The translations under genes and the position numbers were made by a program. From the NCBI GenBank assembly GCA_041906465.1, contig JAYRJE010000007.1:223238-287237 (forward strand): DNA of 64,000 nucleotides, in the 5' to 3' direction. The DNA comes from Didemnitutus sp041906465. Its GTDB lineage: Bacteria > Verrucomicrobiota > Verrucomicrobiia > Opitutales > Opitutaceae. This document shows, in pieces, positions 51,811-60,836 of this stretch (position 1 is the first letter of the stretch; every line of letters begins with the position of its first letter). The notes beneath the pieces were generated by a model, which had not been told where the DNA came from, did not search any database, and saw only the letters and a program-made list of their open reading frames with translations.

Positions 51811-52313
51811 AAAAGAAAAAAATTCTGGTGCCGGTGGATCTTTCGGGAGCCACGGTCCAGGTTTGCAACGCGGCGCGCGCTCTCGCGCTGGCTCTCGACG
51901 CCCGGGTGATGCTCTTGCACGCCGTCGAAACCGATCCTCGCGTCGGCTCCTACTACGCGCTGTCGACCTTCGAGGTCGAGGCGCTCGCAACCAACACGCG
52001 CCGCCGCGTGGCTGAGCGGCTGCAGGCGCTGGGACGCTGGTTCAAGCGGCGGGTGCCGGACACCAGGATCATTTTGCATGCGGGCACGGTCGTGGCGACG
52101 ATCCAGCGCGTGGCCAAGGTCGCCCGCCCCGACTACATCGTTGTCGGCTCACATGGTCACTCGGCGGCTTACGAGATGCTCGTCGGCAGTGTGGCACACG
52201 CCCTACTGCGCAGCCCCCCCTGCCCTGTCCTCGTGGTGCCCGTCGCACCGCGACACGCGCGCGCGGCGAAACCACTGCGCCCGCGCATGACGTTGGCTGC
52301 GACCGGGCGCTGA
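51807..52313 (+). CDS. Universal stress protein A family
   Basis: 168 residues. KKILVPVDLSGATVQVCNAA is the opening and the ATP-type site is intact: VGSHGHSAAYEMLVGSVAHALLR (G-x2-G-x9-G-[ST] form). UspA-type proteins are induced in stress and stationary phase and bind ATP. It is the last of four coupled genes and converges with lepB with no base between the two stop codons. Confidence 0.9.
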   Translation: MKKKKILVPVDLSGATVQVCNAARALALALDARVMLLHAVETDPRVGSYYALSTFEVEALATNTRRRVAERLQALGRWFKRRVPDTRIILHAGTVVATIQRVAKVARPDYIVVGSHGHSAAYEMLVGSVAHALLRSPPCPVLVVPVAPRHARAAKPLRPRMTLAATGR

Positions 52314-53681
52314 CTATTTCGCAATGCCCCAGCGGCTCGTCAGCGGGTAGTAGATGAAGAGCGGCTTGCCGACGACGTCTTTGTCCGGGACGAAGCCCCA
52401 GTAACGGCTGTCGAGGCTCTTCGGCGAATTGTCGCCGAGTGCCATGAAGGAGTTCGCCGGCACTTGGACGACTTTGCCGACGCCGAGGAGGCCTTGGTTT
52501 GTGTAGCCACGATAGCGTCCCAGTTTTTCGGCGTTGGCGGTAAATGCATCCGCGCCGGTGATGGGGACGCCGTTGCGGAAGAGCTGCCCTGCGGGCTCGC
52601 CTCGCGCGGCGTTGCCATCGAGGACGGGTTGGGGCGTCCGTATTTCCAGCTGGTCGCCTGGGCCGCCAACGAGGCGCTTGATGTAATACTGGCGAACTTG
52701 CTCCCCGGTGTTTCGATCCTTCATGTCCGGCGCGTCGATATTTTCGGTTTTGAAAACAAAGCCTTGGCCAACCGTCGGCGGAAAGAAGTTGTAGGTCACG
52801 CGCTCCACGAACAGCAGATCGCCGGTGAGAATGTCGAATGAGACTACGCTCTCGCCCTTGCGGACGCGCTTGCCGATCGGCAGCAAGCTGACGCGCCGCT
52901 CGAATTCGCGGCTGCCGGCCGAGAGCGTGAGGCTGGCGGTTTCAGGGCGCGGGTGCAGCGCAAGCTGTTCGCGCAGACGCGCGCCGAATTGGGCAGGTTT
53001 CCCGCTGCCGAACGCCTCGTCGAGCACCTCGTCGAAGCCAAAGTCGCCGGGCGTTTCCAGCCGCACGGGCGTGCCGTCCACGAAGAAGGTGTATTCGCGC
53101 CGCGTGGTCGGAATGAGTCCGAAAATCCGCCCTGCTTTCAACGAATACGGCATGCCCCACTCACCGTTGGCGTATTGCACGACCGGCACCGTCACTTCGC
53201 CGTCGGTCGGCGCCGTTGCCTCGTAGTGAGTCGCGCCGAACGCGAGAAAGCGGCCGATCTTACCGAGCGTGCCGGGCTCCTCGCCCGGCTTGAACAACTC
53301 GTGCGTCATGCCGTAATACGTCGGCCACATCGAATTCGTCGGGATCTTGAACGGCTGCACGAAATACGCGCGCAAGCCGAGGATCACGATCGCGGCGACG
53401 AGGAAGAACTCGACGTTCTCGACGAGGGACGACGTTGGGTAAATGCGACCGCCTGTCTGGCGCAGGACATCCTCGAGTTTCTCGATCGCCATCTTCAGCT
53501 TCGACGCGTCGGCCTTGTCCTTGAGGCGGAGCTTCAGATCGCCGGTCGCGGCCACGAGCTGCTGCACCTGCGCGGGGGGCAGCTGATCGCGGCGGAAGTG
53601 ATAGACGCGCTCGGCGACTTCGAGCCAGTTCGCGGCGTGGCGCCGCATCTTTTTTTCTTCGGACAGGAGAAAGTCGAACAC
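52314..53681 (-). CDS. lepB: Signal peptidase I, long form
   Basis: 455 residues, well above the 180-330 of most SPase I. The nucleophile Ser117 (KIPTNSMWPTYYG) follows a membrane span (residues 90-110), the general base Lys335 lies in YYIKRLVGGPGDQLEI, and FMALGDNSPKSLDSRYWGFV is the box E motif. The first 85 residues are a helical cytoplasmic extension. Between the Ser box and Lys box lies an insert of about 200 residues (roughly 125-325), likely a periplasmic domain. It removes signal peptides at the inner membrane. It lies 24 bases downstream of lepA on the same strand. Confidence 0.92.
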   Translation of the reverse strand: MFDFLLSEEKKMRRHAANWLEVAERVYHFRRDQLPPAQVQQLVAATGDLKLRLKDKADASKLKMAIEKLEDVLRQTGGRIYPTSSLVENVEFFLVAAIVILGLRAYFVQPFKIPTNSMWPTYYGMTHELFKPGEEPGTLGKIGRFLAFGATHYEATAPTDGEVTVPVVQYANGEWGMPYSLKAGRIFGLIPTTRREYTFFVDGTPVRLETPGDFGFDEVLDEAFGSGKPAQFGARLREQLALHPRPETASLTLSAGSREFERRVSLLPIGKRVRKGESVVSFDILTGDLLFVERVTYNFFPPTVGQGFVFKTENIDAPDMKDRNTGEQVRQYYIKRLVGGPGDQLEIRTPQPVLDGNAARGEPAGQLFRNGVPITGADAFTANAEKLGRYRGYTNQGLLGVGKVVQVPANSFMALGDNSPKSLDSRYWGFVPDKDVVGKPLFIYYPLTSRWGIAK

Positions 53682-53705
53682 GGCGGGGCGTTGGAAACGG
53701 CGAAC

Positions 53706-55505
53706 TCAGTTGTTGGTTTTCAGAACCTGAATGAAGGCGTCTGGCGGGATCGAGACTTTGCCGATCTGCTTCATCTTCTTCTTACCTTCCTTCTGCTTCT
53801 CGAGAAGTTTGCGCTTACGCGTGATGTCGCCGCCGTAGCACTTCGCGGTGACGTCCTTGCGCATTTCGCGGACGTTGTCGCGCGCGATGATCTTGCCGCC
53901 GATGGCGGCCTGCACGGCGATCTTGAACATCTGCGGCGGGATAATGTCGGCCAGCTTCTCGCAGAGCGCGCGGCCCTGCGTCTCGGCCTTCGAGCGGTGC
54001 ACGATGCTCGCGAACGCGTCGACCGGGTCTTGGTTCACGAGGATTTCCATCTTCACGAGATCGGACGGACGATACTCGCCGAGTTCGTAATCCATCGAGC
54101 CGTAGCCGCGCGTAATGCTCTTCAGACGGTCGTTGAAATCGACGAGGATTTCGTTGAGCGGCAGCGTGCAGGTGAGCATCACTCGGTTCGAGTCGAGCGT
54201 GTCGGTGTGATCGACCGAGCCGCGCTTCTCCATGATGAGATTCAGGATGTCGCCCATGAACTCGTTCGGGATGTGAATCGCGGCCTTGATGGTCGGCTCG
54301 CTGATTTCCTCGATCGAGGCGGGGTCCGGGAGATTGACGGGGTTGTCGATGTCGATCTCCGCGTTGCCGTGGGTCTTCACCTTGTAGACGACGCTCGGAT
54401 ACGTGGAGATGATGTCGACATCGTATTCACGGCGGATGCGCTCCTGGATGACCTCCATGTGCAGGAGGCCGAGGAAGCCGCAGCGGAAACCGAAGCCGAG
54501 CGCAACGGACGACTCGGTCTGATAAACCAGCGCGGAATCGTTGAGGCGGAGCTTGCCGAGCGCGACCTTGAGTTTCTCGTAATCGTCGGACTCGAGCGGA
54601 TAGAGGCCGCAATACACCATCGGACGCACTTCCTTGTAGCCGGGCAGCATGTCGGCCGCGGGCTTGTTGGCATGCGTGACGGTGTCGCCGATCTTGATTT
54701 CGTCAGTGCTCTTGATGTTGGAAACGATGTAGCCGACGTCACCGGGGCCAAGGTGCGTGACCTTTTCCATCGCCGGGCGGAACACGCCGACTTCCTTCAC
54801 TTCCGAGCGCTGGCCGGTGCTCATCAACATCATCATCTCGCCGGCCTTGATCGTGCCGGAGAACACGCGCGCGTAGGAGATGACGCCGCGATAGGAATCG
54901 TATTTCGAGTCGAACACCAGGGCGCGCAGCGTCGGGTAATCCGTCCAGCGCGGCGCGGGAATGCGCGTCACGACGGCTTCGAGAATGTCCTGGATGCCGA
55001 TGCCGGCCTTGCCGCTGGCGAGAATCGCCTCCTCGCCCGGGATCGTGAGAATGTCTTCGAGCTGCTTGATGCAGAGTTCGAGATTCGCGCTCGGCAGGTC
55101 GATCTTGTTGATGACGGGAATGACCTTCAGTCCCTGGTTGAAGGCCAGGTGCGCGTTCGCGACCGTCTGCGCTTCGACGCCTTGCGCGGCGTCGATGAGC
55201 AACAGCGCGCCCTCGCACGCAGCGAGTGAGCGCGAGACTTCGTAGGAGAAGTCGACGTGTCCCGGCGTGTCGGTGAGGTGCAGTTTGTAGATTTTGCCAT
55301 CCTTCGCCGGATACGTCATTACCACCGGGTGCATCTTGATCGTGATGCCGCGCTCTTTCTCAAGGTCCATCGCGTCGAGGTGCTGATCGGTCAGCACGCG
55401 CTGCGAGACGGTGTTGGTGTATTCGAGCAGGCGGTCGGACAGCGTCGTCTTGCCGTGATCGACGTGTGCGATAATGCAGAAATTTCTGGTGAGCAGATCG
55501 GCCAT
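53706..55505 (-). CDS. lepA: Elongation factor 4 (LepA)
   Basis: 599 residues from the ATG at 55505, the normal length. FCIIAHVDHGKTTLSDRLLE is the G1 loop, DTPGHVDFSYEV the G3, NKIDLPSA the G4. VTAKCYGGDITRKRKLLEKQKEGKKKMK is the C-terminal LepA-specific stretch. It is a ribosome-binding GTPase that acts on stalled or mistranslocated ribosomes. The start overlaps the fabD stop by one base (TAATG), and lepB follows. The extension to 55646 overlaps fabD and is rejected. Confidence 0.97.
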   Translation of the reverse strand: MADLLTRNFCIIAHVDHGKTTLSDRLLEYTNTVSQRVLTDQHLDAMDLEKERGITIKMHPVVMTYPAKDGKIYKLHLTDTPGHVDFSYEVSRSLAACEGALLLIDAAQGVEAQTVANAHLAFNQGLKVIPVINKIDLPSANLELCIKQLEDILTIPGEEAILASGKAGIGIQDILEAVVTRIPAPRWTDYPTLRALVFDSKYDSYRGVISYARVFSGTIKAGEMMMLMSTGQRSEVKEVGVFRPAMEKVTHLGPGDVGYIVSNIKSTDEIKIGDTVTHANKPAADMLPGYKEVRPMVYCGLYPLESDDYEKLKVALGKLRLNDSALVYQTESSVALGFGFRCGFLGLLHMEVIQERIRREYDVDIISTYPSVVYKVKTHGNAEIDIDNPVNLPDPASIEEISEPTIKAAIHIPNEFMGDILNLIMEKRGSVDHTDTLDSNRVMLTCTLPLNEILVDFNDRLKSITRGYGSMDYELGEYRPSDLVKMEILVNQDPVDAFASIVHRSKAETQGRALCEKLADIIPPQMFKIAVQAAIGGKIIARDNVREMRKDVTAKCYGGDITRKRKLLEKQKEGKKKMKQIGKVSIPPDAFIQVLKTNN

Positions 55506-56410
55506 TACGTGGGAAGTTCGGAGAGTTCGCTGAACGATTTCACGACCCACGCCTTGTCGGTGCGACGCGCGAGGCCGGCGAGCACGCCGCCGGGGCCGCA
55601 CTCCCAGAATTCGGTCGCGCCCGCCGCGACGGCGCTGCGCATGCAATCTTCCCAGAGCACGCTCGACACGACCTGTTTGACCAGCGCTTCGCGAATCTGT
55701 GCCGGCTCGCTCACGGCCTGGCCCGTCGTGTTCGTGAACACCGTGAAGGCGGGACGGTTGAACGTGACCGTCTCAAGAAACTGCGCGAACTCCGCGCGCG
55801 CCGGCTCCATGAGGCGGCTGTGGTAGGCACCGGCGACATTCAGCGGCATGACGCGCTTGAGGCCCTTGTCCTTGGCCGCCGCGACGAGCGCGTCGACCTT
55901 GGCCTTTTCGCCCGAAACGATGATCTGGCCGGGCGCGTTGAAATTCGCTGCTTCGATGTCGAACTCACGGCAGAGCTCCGCGATCTTCGCGCGCTCTTCG
56001 CCGATGATCGCCGCCATGCCGCCGACGCTCTTCTCGCAGGCAAGCTGCATGAGTTCACCGCGGCGCGCGACGACCCGCAGGCCGGTCGCAAAATCAAAAA
56101 CACCGGCCGCGGTGAGCGCTGTGACCTCGCCGAGGCTGAGGCCGAGGGCGAATTTCACTTCCGGCAACTGACCACGCTCTTTGAGCGCGGCGAGGACTGC
56201 CGAGCCGTGCACGAACAGTGCCGGCTGGCACACCTTCGTTTGCGTGAGGTCCGCCTCCGGGCCTTCAAAGCTGAGCTTTTTCAGGTCCCAACCGAGCACT
56301 TGGTTGGCTTGGTCGTAAATCGCGCGCGCGGCGGCCGAGCCGTCGTAGAGCGACTTGCCCATGCCCACTTTCTGAGCCCCCTGCCCTGCAAATAGAAGTG
56401 CCAGTGACAT
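55505..56410 (-). CDS. fabD: Malonyl-CoA:ACP transacylase
   Basis: 301 residues. LLFAGQGAQKVGMGKSLY is the FabD opening; the nucleophile Ser92 sits in GLSLGEVTAL and a histidine in GAYHSRLMEPA. The motif reads G-L-S-L-G where E. coli has G-H-S-L-G; the L form is also known from plant-type MATs, so it is not a defect. It loads malonate onto ACP for fatty acid synthesis. It stands upstream of lepA, apart from the dedicated lipid cluster, which lacks its own MAT and may share this one. Confidence 0.95.
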   Translation of the reverse strand: MSLALLFAGQGAQKVGMGKSLYDGSAAARAIYDQANQVLGWDLKKLSFEGPEADLTQTKVCQPALFVHGSAVLAALKERGQLPEVKFALGLSLGEVTALTAAGVFDFATGLRVVARRGELMQLACEKSVGGMAAIIGEERAKIAELCREFDIEAANFNAPGQIIVSGEKAKVDALVAAAKDKGLKRVMPLNVAGAYHSRLMEPARAEFAQFLETVTFNRPAFTVFTNTTGQAVSEPAQIREALVKQVVSSVLWEDCMRSAVAAGATEFWECGPGGVLAGLARRTDKAWVVKSFSELSELPT

Positions 56411-56456
56411 AGATGAAAGGGCCGGTTAAACCGGTCCGCAGCGCCGAATCCAAGCC

Positions 56457-57347
56457 CTAAAATTTTTTCAGCTGCGGGAAGTATTTCTTGTCGTCGGACG
56501 GCGGAGGCGGCAACGCGCGTTTTAGGTCTGCTTGAGGCCGCGCCGGCAGGTCGTAAATCGTGTTGGCGGGCGCCGGCGGCGCGGGCGGTGTCACACTATT
56601 CACTCCGTTCGCCACGGAGCCACTCACGACGGCCGGCGAACCGGGCTCCAACGCGGGCAGTCCCAACGCCTGAACGAACGGATTCGCCGCTGCGCCGTTC
56701 TGAACGGTCCCGCTCGGGAGCGCGCTCAGGCGCGTTTCTTGCGCTGACACGCTTGTCGTTGCCCGCGAACGAACCGGATCGGTCCGGCCCGTCTCCTTCA
56801 TCGTGCCTTGGATCACCTCGCGGACCGGCGAGTTCGCCAGCCACTCCTTCAAAAACGGCGCGAACGCATCGCCAGCGTCTGTCCTGAGTTCATTCGTCGT
56901 CGGTCCGTTCACTTCGATCTGCTGCGCGTCGCGCTGGGCACGCTGGCGTTCGTAGAGGCGCAGGAAGTAATCCGGATCGTTCGGATCGAGCGGCCTTTCG
57001 TCGTCTTGCGACTGGCCCGCAGCGCGTTTGGCCGCCTCCGACGAACGCCTTCGATCCAGCCTGTCGAAGCCCTCAAGCAACCAGTCCTTTGGGCCTGCTC
57101 GTGTTTTTTCCGTCGCCTCGTTACCGTCACGCGTGGGGCGCTGCATATCGAGTTCCGGACCGGGTGCCGCGAGCGACGGCAAGTTCAGTTTCGGGCCGTC
57201 GGGGGCATCCGCTTTCTGTGCCACGGCGTCCTTTTTTAGCGTCTGCAGCTGCGCCTTGGTGTTCGCAAGTGGTGCATTCGGGTCGTCCGCTGCCAAGGCC
57301 AGGGCAGCGGTGCCAACCGCGACAGCTGCTGCGAGACAACTCCTCAC
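56457..57347 (-). CDS. Exported proline/alanine-rich protein coupled to pilT-like gene
   Basis: 296 residues from a GTG at 57347 that overlaps the pilT-like stop in a GTGA. A signal peptide (MRSCLAAAVAVGTAALALAAD) is followed by a low-complexity, proline-, alanine- and arginine-rich mature region (DPNDPDYFLRLYERQRAQRDAQQ is the only strongly charged helix). No domain recognised. Coupling to the ATPase hints at a pilus or surface role, which is inference. It could also be a periplasmic protein without any link. Confidence 0.72.
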   Translation of the reverse strand: MRSCLAAAVAVGTAALALAADDPNAPLANTKAQLQTLKKDAVAQKADAPDGPKLNLPSLAAPGPELDMQRPTRDGNEATEKTRAGPKDWLLEGFDRLDRRRSSEAAKRAAGQSQDDERPLDPNDPDYFLRLYERQRAQRDAQQIEVNGPTTNELRTDAGDAFAPFLKEWLANSPVREVIQGTMKETGRTDPVRSRATTSVSAQETRLSALPSGTVQNGAAANPFVQALGLPALEPGSPAVVSGSVANGVNSVTPPAPPAPANTIYDLPARPQADLKRALPPPPSDDKKYFPQLKKF

Positions 57348-58438
57348 GTTTTGAAGAAAATGCCCTTCAGGTTCATTTCGAGGGCCTGTGGGTTCGGCGA
57401 AAAACGCAGGCCGTCCGCTTTGCTGATCTTCCCTTCCTTGATGAGGCGATAGAGATCCTTGTTGAACGATTTCGACATGCCGTCGGCGCCGCCATCGAGC
57501 AGTTGCTGGATCTTGTCGTTCTGCCCCTCGAGGATGAGGTTTCTCATGGTCGCATCGGCGACCATGATCTCGTGTGCGGCGAAACGGCCGCCGCCCTCAA
57601 GCGCGGGGATCAGCTTCTGGCAAATAAAGCCGCGCAGCGACCCGGCGATCTGGCGGCGTGCCTGGGCGATTTGCTCGGGCGGAAAAAATTCGAAAAGACG
57701 GGTGAGCGATTGCGCCACGGTCGCGGCGTGCATCGTCGAGAACACCAAGTGGCCCGTCTCGGCCGCCGAGATGGCGGTCTCGAACGTCTCCTTGTCGCGC
57801 ATTTCACCGATCAGGATGATGTCGGGATTTTGGCGCAGCACCGACTTGATCGCCATTTCGAAGTTCGGCACGTCGATGCCGATTTCGCGCTGTTGAAAAA
57901 CCGATTTGTCGTCACTGAAGGTGTATTCGATCGGGTCTTCGATGGAGACAATGTGCTTGTCGAGATTCTGATTAATCCAGTTCAGCATCGCCGCCATCGT
58001 GGAGCTCTTGCCGGAGCCGGTCGCGCCGCACACGAGCAGGATGCCGTCCTTGGCCTGCGCGAGCTTGATCAGTGTCTCGCCCTCAATCTTCAGCTCCTCG
58101 AAAGTCGGCGGGCGGCTTTTGATATGACGCAACACGATCGAGACCGTGCCGCGTTGGTGAAAGCCGTTCACGCGGAAGCGTCCGACGTCGACCGCGGCAT
58201 ACGCGAAGTCCACCTGTCCGTCCTTCTCCCAGTTCGGGCGGAACACCGCTGGCACGTGTTCGCTCACCCAAGCATCGGCCTGTTCGTGGGTAATCGGATC
58301 CATTTCCACGGCGCGCAGGCGGCCGCCCATGCGCAGGTAGCCGGGTTTGTTCGATTTGATCACGATGTCGCTCGCACCGCTCTCGACGGCGAGCTTCAAC
58401 AGATCGTTCATGATTTCGGTGTGAACCGTCGTGCTCAT
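57344..58438 (-). CDS. pilT: PilT/PilU-type twitching motility ATPase
   Basis: 364 residues. N-terminal PAS-like half begins IMNDLLKLAVESGASDIVIKSN (the D-I-H-L-like motif), then the P-loop GATGSGKSSTMAAML, IEDPIEYTF, the Asp box, Walker B IILIGEMRDKETFETAI and the His box STMHAATVAQSLTRL. Retraction ATPases of this family pull type IV pili in the cytoplasm. PilT versus PilU cannot be decided. It is divergent from dapA over 75 bases and overlaps the exported-protein gene. No pilin gene is in the window. Confidence 0.92.
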   Translation of the reverse strand: MSTTVHTEIMNDLLKLAVESGASDIVIKSNKPGYLRMGGRLRAVEMDPITHEQADAWVSEHVPAVFRPNWEKDGQVDFAYAAVDVGRFRVNGFHQRGTVSIVLRHIKSRPPTFEELKIEGETLIKLAQAKDGILLVCGATGSGKSSTMAAMLNWINQNLDKHIVSIEDPIEYTFSDDKSVFQQREIGIDVPNFEMAIKSVLRQNPDIILIGEMRDKETFETAISAAETGHLVFSTMHAATVAQSLTRLFEFFPPEQIAQARRQIAGSLRGFICQKLIPALEGGGRFAAHEIMVADATMRNLILEGQNDKIQQLLDGGADGMSKSFNKDLYRLIKEGKISKADGLRFSPNPQALEMNLKGIFFKT

Positions 58439-58513
58439 GGGGAATTTTGGGCGTGAACCGGCTGGGGACCTGTGTTTTGCCTACGGGCTCACGCATCGTT
58501 GCGACAACTTTCC

Positions 58514-59410
58514 ATGAAGTCCAGCCGCCCCTTCACCGGGACCATCACCGCCCTCGTCACGCCGTTCAAGAATGACGCAGTCGCCTACGACGACCTGCGC
58601 GCGCTCGTGAATTTCCAGATAAAATCCGGCATCGATGGCATCGTTTCGGTTGGCACGACCGGCGAGTCGCCGACGCTCGATCACGAGGAACATCTCGACG
58701 TGATCCGCGCGACCGTTGAGGCCGCGCGGGGTCGCACGCCGGTCATCGCGGGCACCGGCTCCAACTCCACGAAAGAGGCGATTCACCTCACGAAGGAGTC
58801 CGATCGCGCCGGCGCGGACGCGATGCTCGTTGTCTCGCCCTACTACAACAAGCCGACGCAACAGGGCCTCTTCGAATATTTCTGCGCGATCGCGGACGCC
58901 ACCGACAAGCCGATCATCCTCTACTCGATCCCCGGCCGCTGCGGCATCGAGATCAGCGTCGGCGTGATCGAAAAACTCCGCGCGCGCTACAAGCACGTCG
59001 CGCACGTCAAGGAAGCCGGCGGCTCCGTCGACCGCGTGGACCAGATTCTCCAAGCCTGCGGCGACTCCGTCACGGTGCTTAGCGGCGACGACTCACTCAC
59101 CCTGCCCTTCATGTCGGTGGGCGCCAAGGGCGTGATCTCCGTCGCCTCGAATCTTTATCCGAAGGAGACCGGCAAGATGGTCCGCCTCGCACTCGACGGC
59201 GATTTCGCCAAGGCCCGCGCGCTGCACCGGAAGCTCTACCCGATGTTCAAGACGATCTTCATCGAGGCGAACCCGGTGCCGATCAAAGCGGCCCTCGCTC
59301 GCGCGGGGCATATTTCTTCCGACGAAGTGCGCTCGCCGCTCTGCCCGCTCCTCGACGCGAATCGCGCCACCCTCTTCAGCGTGCTCGACGTGCTCGCCGC
59401 CAAGAAGTGA
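58514..59410 (+). CDS. dapA: 4-hydroxy-tetrahydrodipicolinate synthase
   Basis: 298 residues from the ATG at 58514, the family start. GTTGESPTLDHEEH is the signature, Tyr137 and Arg142 (YSIPGRCG) and the Schiff-base Lys166 (HVKEAGG) are in place. It condenses pyruvate and aspartate semialdehyde in lysine and diaminopimelate synthesis. The next gene dapB overlaps its stop in a GTGA, a direct pathway pair. An upstream extension to 58472 is not needed. Confidence 0.96.
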   Translation: MKSSRPFTGTITALVTPFKNDAVAYDDLRALVNFQIKSGIDGIVSVGTTGESPTLDHEEHLDVIRATVEAARGRTPVIAGTGSNSTKEAIHLTKESDRAGADAMLVVSPYYNKPTQQGLFEYFCAIADATDKPIILYSIPGRCGIEISVGVIEKLRARYKHVAHVKEAGGSVDRVDQILQACGDSVTVLSGDDSLTLPFMSVGAKGVISVASNLYPKETGKMVRLALDGDFAKARALHRKLYPMFKTIFIEANPVPIKAALARAGHISSDEVRSPLCPLLDANRATLFSVLDVLAAKK

Positions 59411-60147
59411 GCACTCCTCGCCTCATCATCAACGGCGCGAAGGGCCGCATGGGCCAGGCGCTGCTCGCCGCCGCCGCTGACCTGAAGCTCCCCGTCGCCG
59501 CCGCGCTCGACGCCGGCGACGATCTTGCTGCCGCGCTCGCGCAAGGTGACGTCGTGGTGGACTTCAGCGCGCACAGCGCCACACACCGCGTGATCGAACT
59601 CGCGGTCGCGCAGAAGAAGGCGCTCGTCATCGGCACCACCGGCCACTCGGCCGACGAAAAGAAAAGGCTCACGGCTCTCGCCGCGCAGGTGCCGACCGTG
59701 TGGGCCGGCAATTTTTCCGTCGGCGTGAATCTCCTTTTCGCGCTCACGCGTCGCGCGACGGCGGTCCTCGGGGCTGATTACGACACGGAAGTCGTGGAGA
59801 TGCATCATCGCTTCAAGAAAGACGCTCCAAGCGGCACCGCGGCGCGCCTGCTCGAGATCATTCTCGAAGAGCGCAAGCTCGAGGCGGCGCACGCATTGAA
59901 GCACGGTCGCAACGGCATCACGGGCGAGCGCAAGCCGACCGAGATCGGCGTGCATGCGCTCCGCGGCGGCGACGTGGTCGGCGACCACACGGTGATCTAC
60001 GCCGCGCTCGGCGAACGTGTGGAGCTCACGCACAAGGCGAGCGATCGTCAGATCTTTGCTCGCGGCGCCCTCCGCGCGGCGCAGTGGGTGATCGCGCAAA
60101 GGCCTGGTGTTTACGACATGCAAGATGTGCTCGGCCTGAAGGATTGA
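59407..60147 (+). CDS. dapB: 4-hydroxy-tetrahydrodipicolinate reductase
   Basis: 246 residues from a GTG at 59407 overlapping the dapA stop. INGAKGRMGQALL is the NAD(P) loop, EMHHRFKKDAPSGTA carries the catalytic His and Lys. It reduces the DapA product on the way to diaminopimelate. It follows dapA directly and precedes ruvA by a single base. Confidence 0.96.
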   Translation: MSTPRLIINGAKGRMGQALLAAAADLKLPVAAALDAGDDLAAALAQGDVVVDFSAHSATHRVIELAVAQKKALVIGTTGHSADEKKRLTALAAQVPTVWAGNFSVGVNLLFALTRRATAVLGADYDTEVVEMHHRFKKDAPSGTAARLLEIILEERKLEAAHALKHGRNGITGERKPTEIGVHALRGGDVVGDHTVIYAALGERVELTHKASDRQIFARGALRAAQWVIAQRPGVYDMQDVLGLKD

Positions 60148-60148
60148 A

Positions 60149-60748
60149 ATGATCACACGCATCACCGGCACGCTCGTCAGTGCCACTCCCCTTCACGCCG
60201 TCATCGAGACCGGCGGTCTCGCTTACGAAGTGCACATTCCGGTGACGACGGCTGAGCGACTCCCGCAACCCGGCCAACAAGCGCGACTGCACACGCTCGT
60301 CGTTTATCGCGAAGATTCGCAGACGATGTATGGTTTTGCGAGCGAGGCGGAGCGTGATTTCTTCCGTCTGTTGGTCGAAAAAGTCTCCGGTATCGGGCCG
60401 AAGACTGCCCTCAGCATTTTCAGCAAGCTCTCGCTGCCGGTGCTGCAAGGCGCGATCGCATCCGGCGATGTCGCGCTCCTCGCGAAGTGTCCCGGCATCG
60501 GCAAGAAAACGGCCGAGCGCCTCGTGATCGAGTTGCGGGACAAGCTCGGCGCCACGACAGCCGTGGTCGCGCCGTCGGTTGGAGGTGAGGCTGCCGCGCC
60601 GGCCGACAACAAGGTGCGTGACGCGGTCATGGCGCTCGTGGCGCTCGGTTACAAGGCGGCAGACGCGGACAAATCGGTCTGGCAGGCATGGGTCGCGCTC
60701 GGACCTTCCACGACAACCGAGGCGCTGATCAAGAAGGCGTTGGGTTAG
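60149..60748 (+). CDS. ruvA: Holliday junction DNA helicase RuvA
   Basis: 199 residues. MITRITGTLVSATPLHAVIETGG is the N-terminal barrel; GIGPKTALSIFSKL and CPGIGKKTAERLVIELRDKL are the two helix-hairpin-helix motifs; a C-terminal three-helix part ends ALIKKALG. It tetramerises on Holliday junctions and holds RuvB. RuvB and RuvC are not in the window. It trails the dap pair, starting one base after dapB, so it is likely part of the same transcript. Confidence 0.96.
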   Translation: MITRITGTLVSATPLHAVIETGGLAYEVHIPVTTAERLPQPGQQARLHTLVVYREDSQTMYGFASEAERDFFRLLVEKVSGIGPKTALSIFSKLSLPVLQGAIASGDVALLAKCPGIGKKTAERLVIELRDKLGATTAVVAPSVGGEAAAPADNKVRDAVMALVALGYKAADADKSVWQAWVALGPSTTTEALIKKALG

Positions 60749-60784
60749 CGTTTGCGCGATGCGACGCGCGGTCCTGCCGCGCAA

Positions 60785-60812
60785 AGAAAAACCCGCGTCT
60801 TGCGACGCGGGT
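60785..60812 (-). terminator. Rho-independent terminator of the sigma/anti-sigma operon
   Basis: On the minus strand acccgcgtc, a four-base loop and gacgcgggt form a nine-base stem followed by TTTTTC (plus-strand 60785-60791 A-run), 24 bases past the anti-sigma stop. The plus strand has no T-run, so it does not serve ruvA well. Confidence 0.8.
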
Positions 60813-60836
60813 CGGGTAACAAAGCTGGCCCAGCGG

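Noticed and set aside
55505..56410. Defective FabD because the nucleophile motif lacks the histidine in G-H-S
   Set aside because: G-L-S-L-G occurs in active plant-type transacylases and the rest of the active site is intact.
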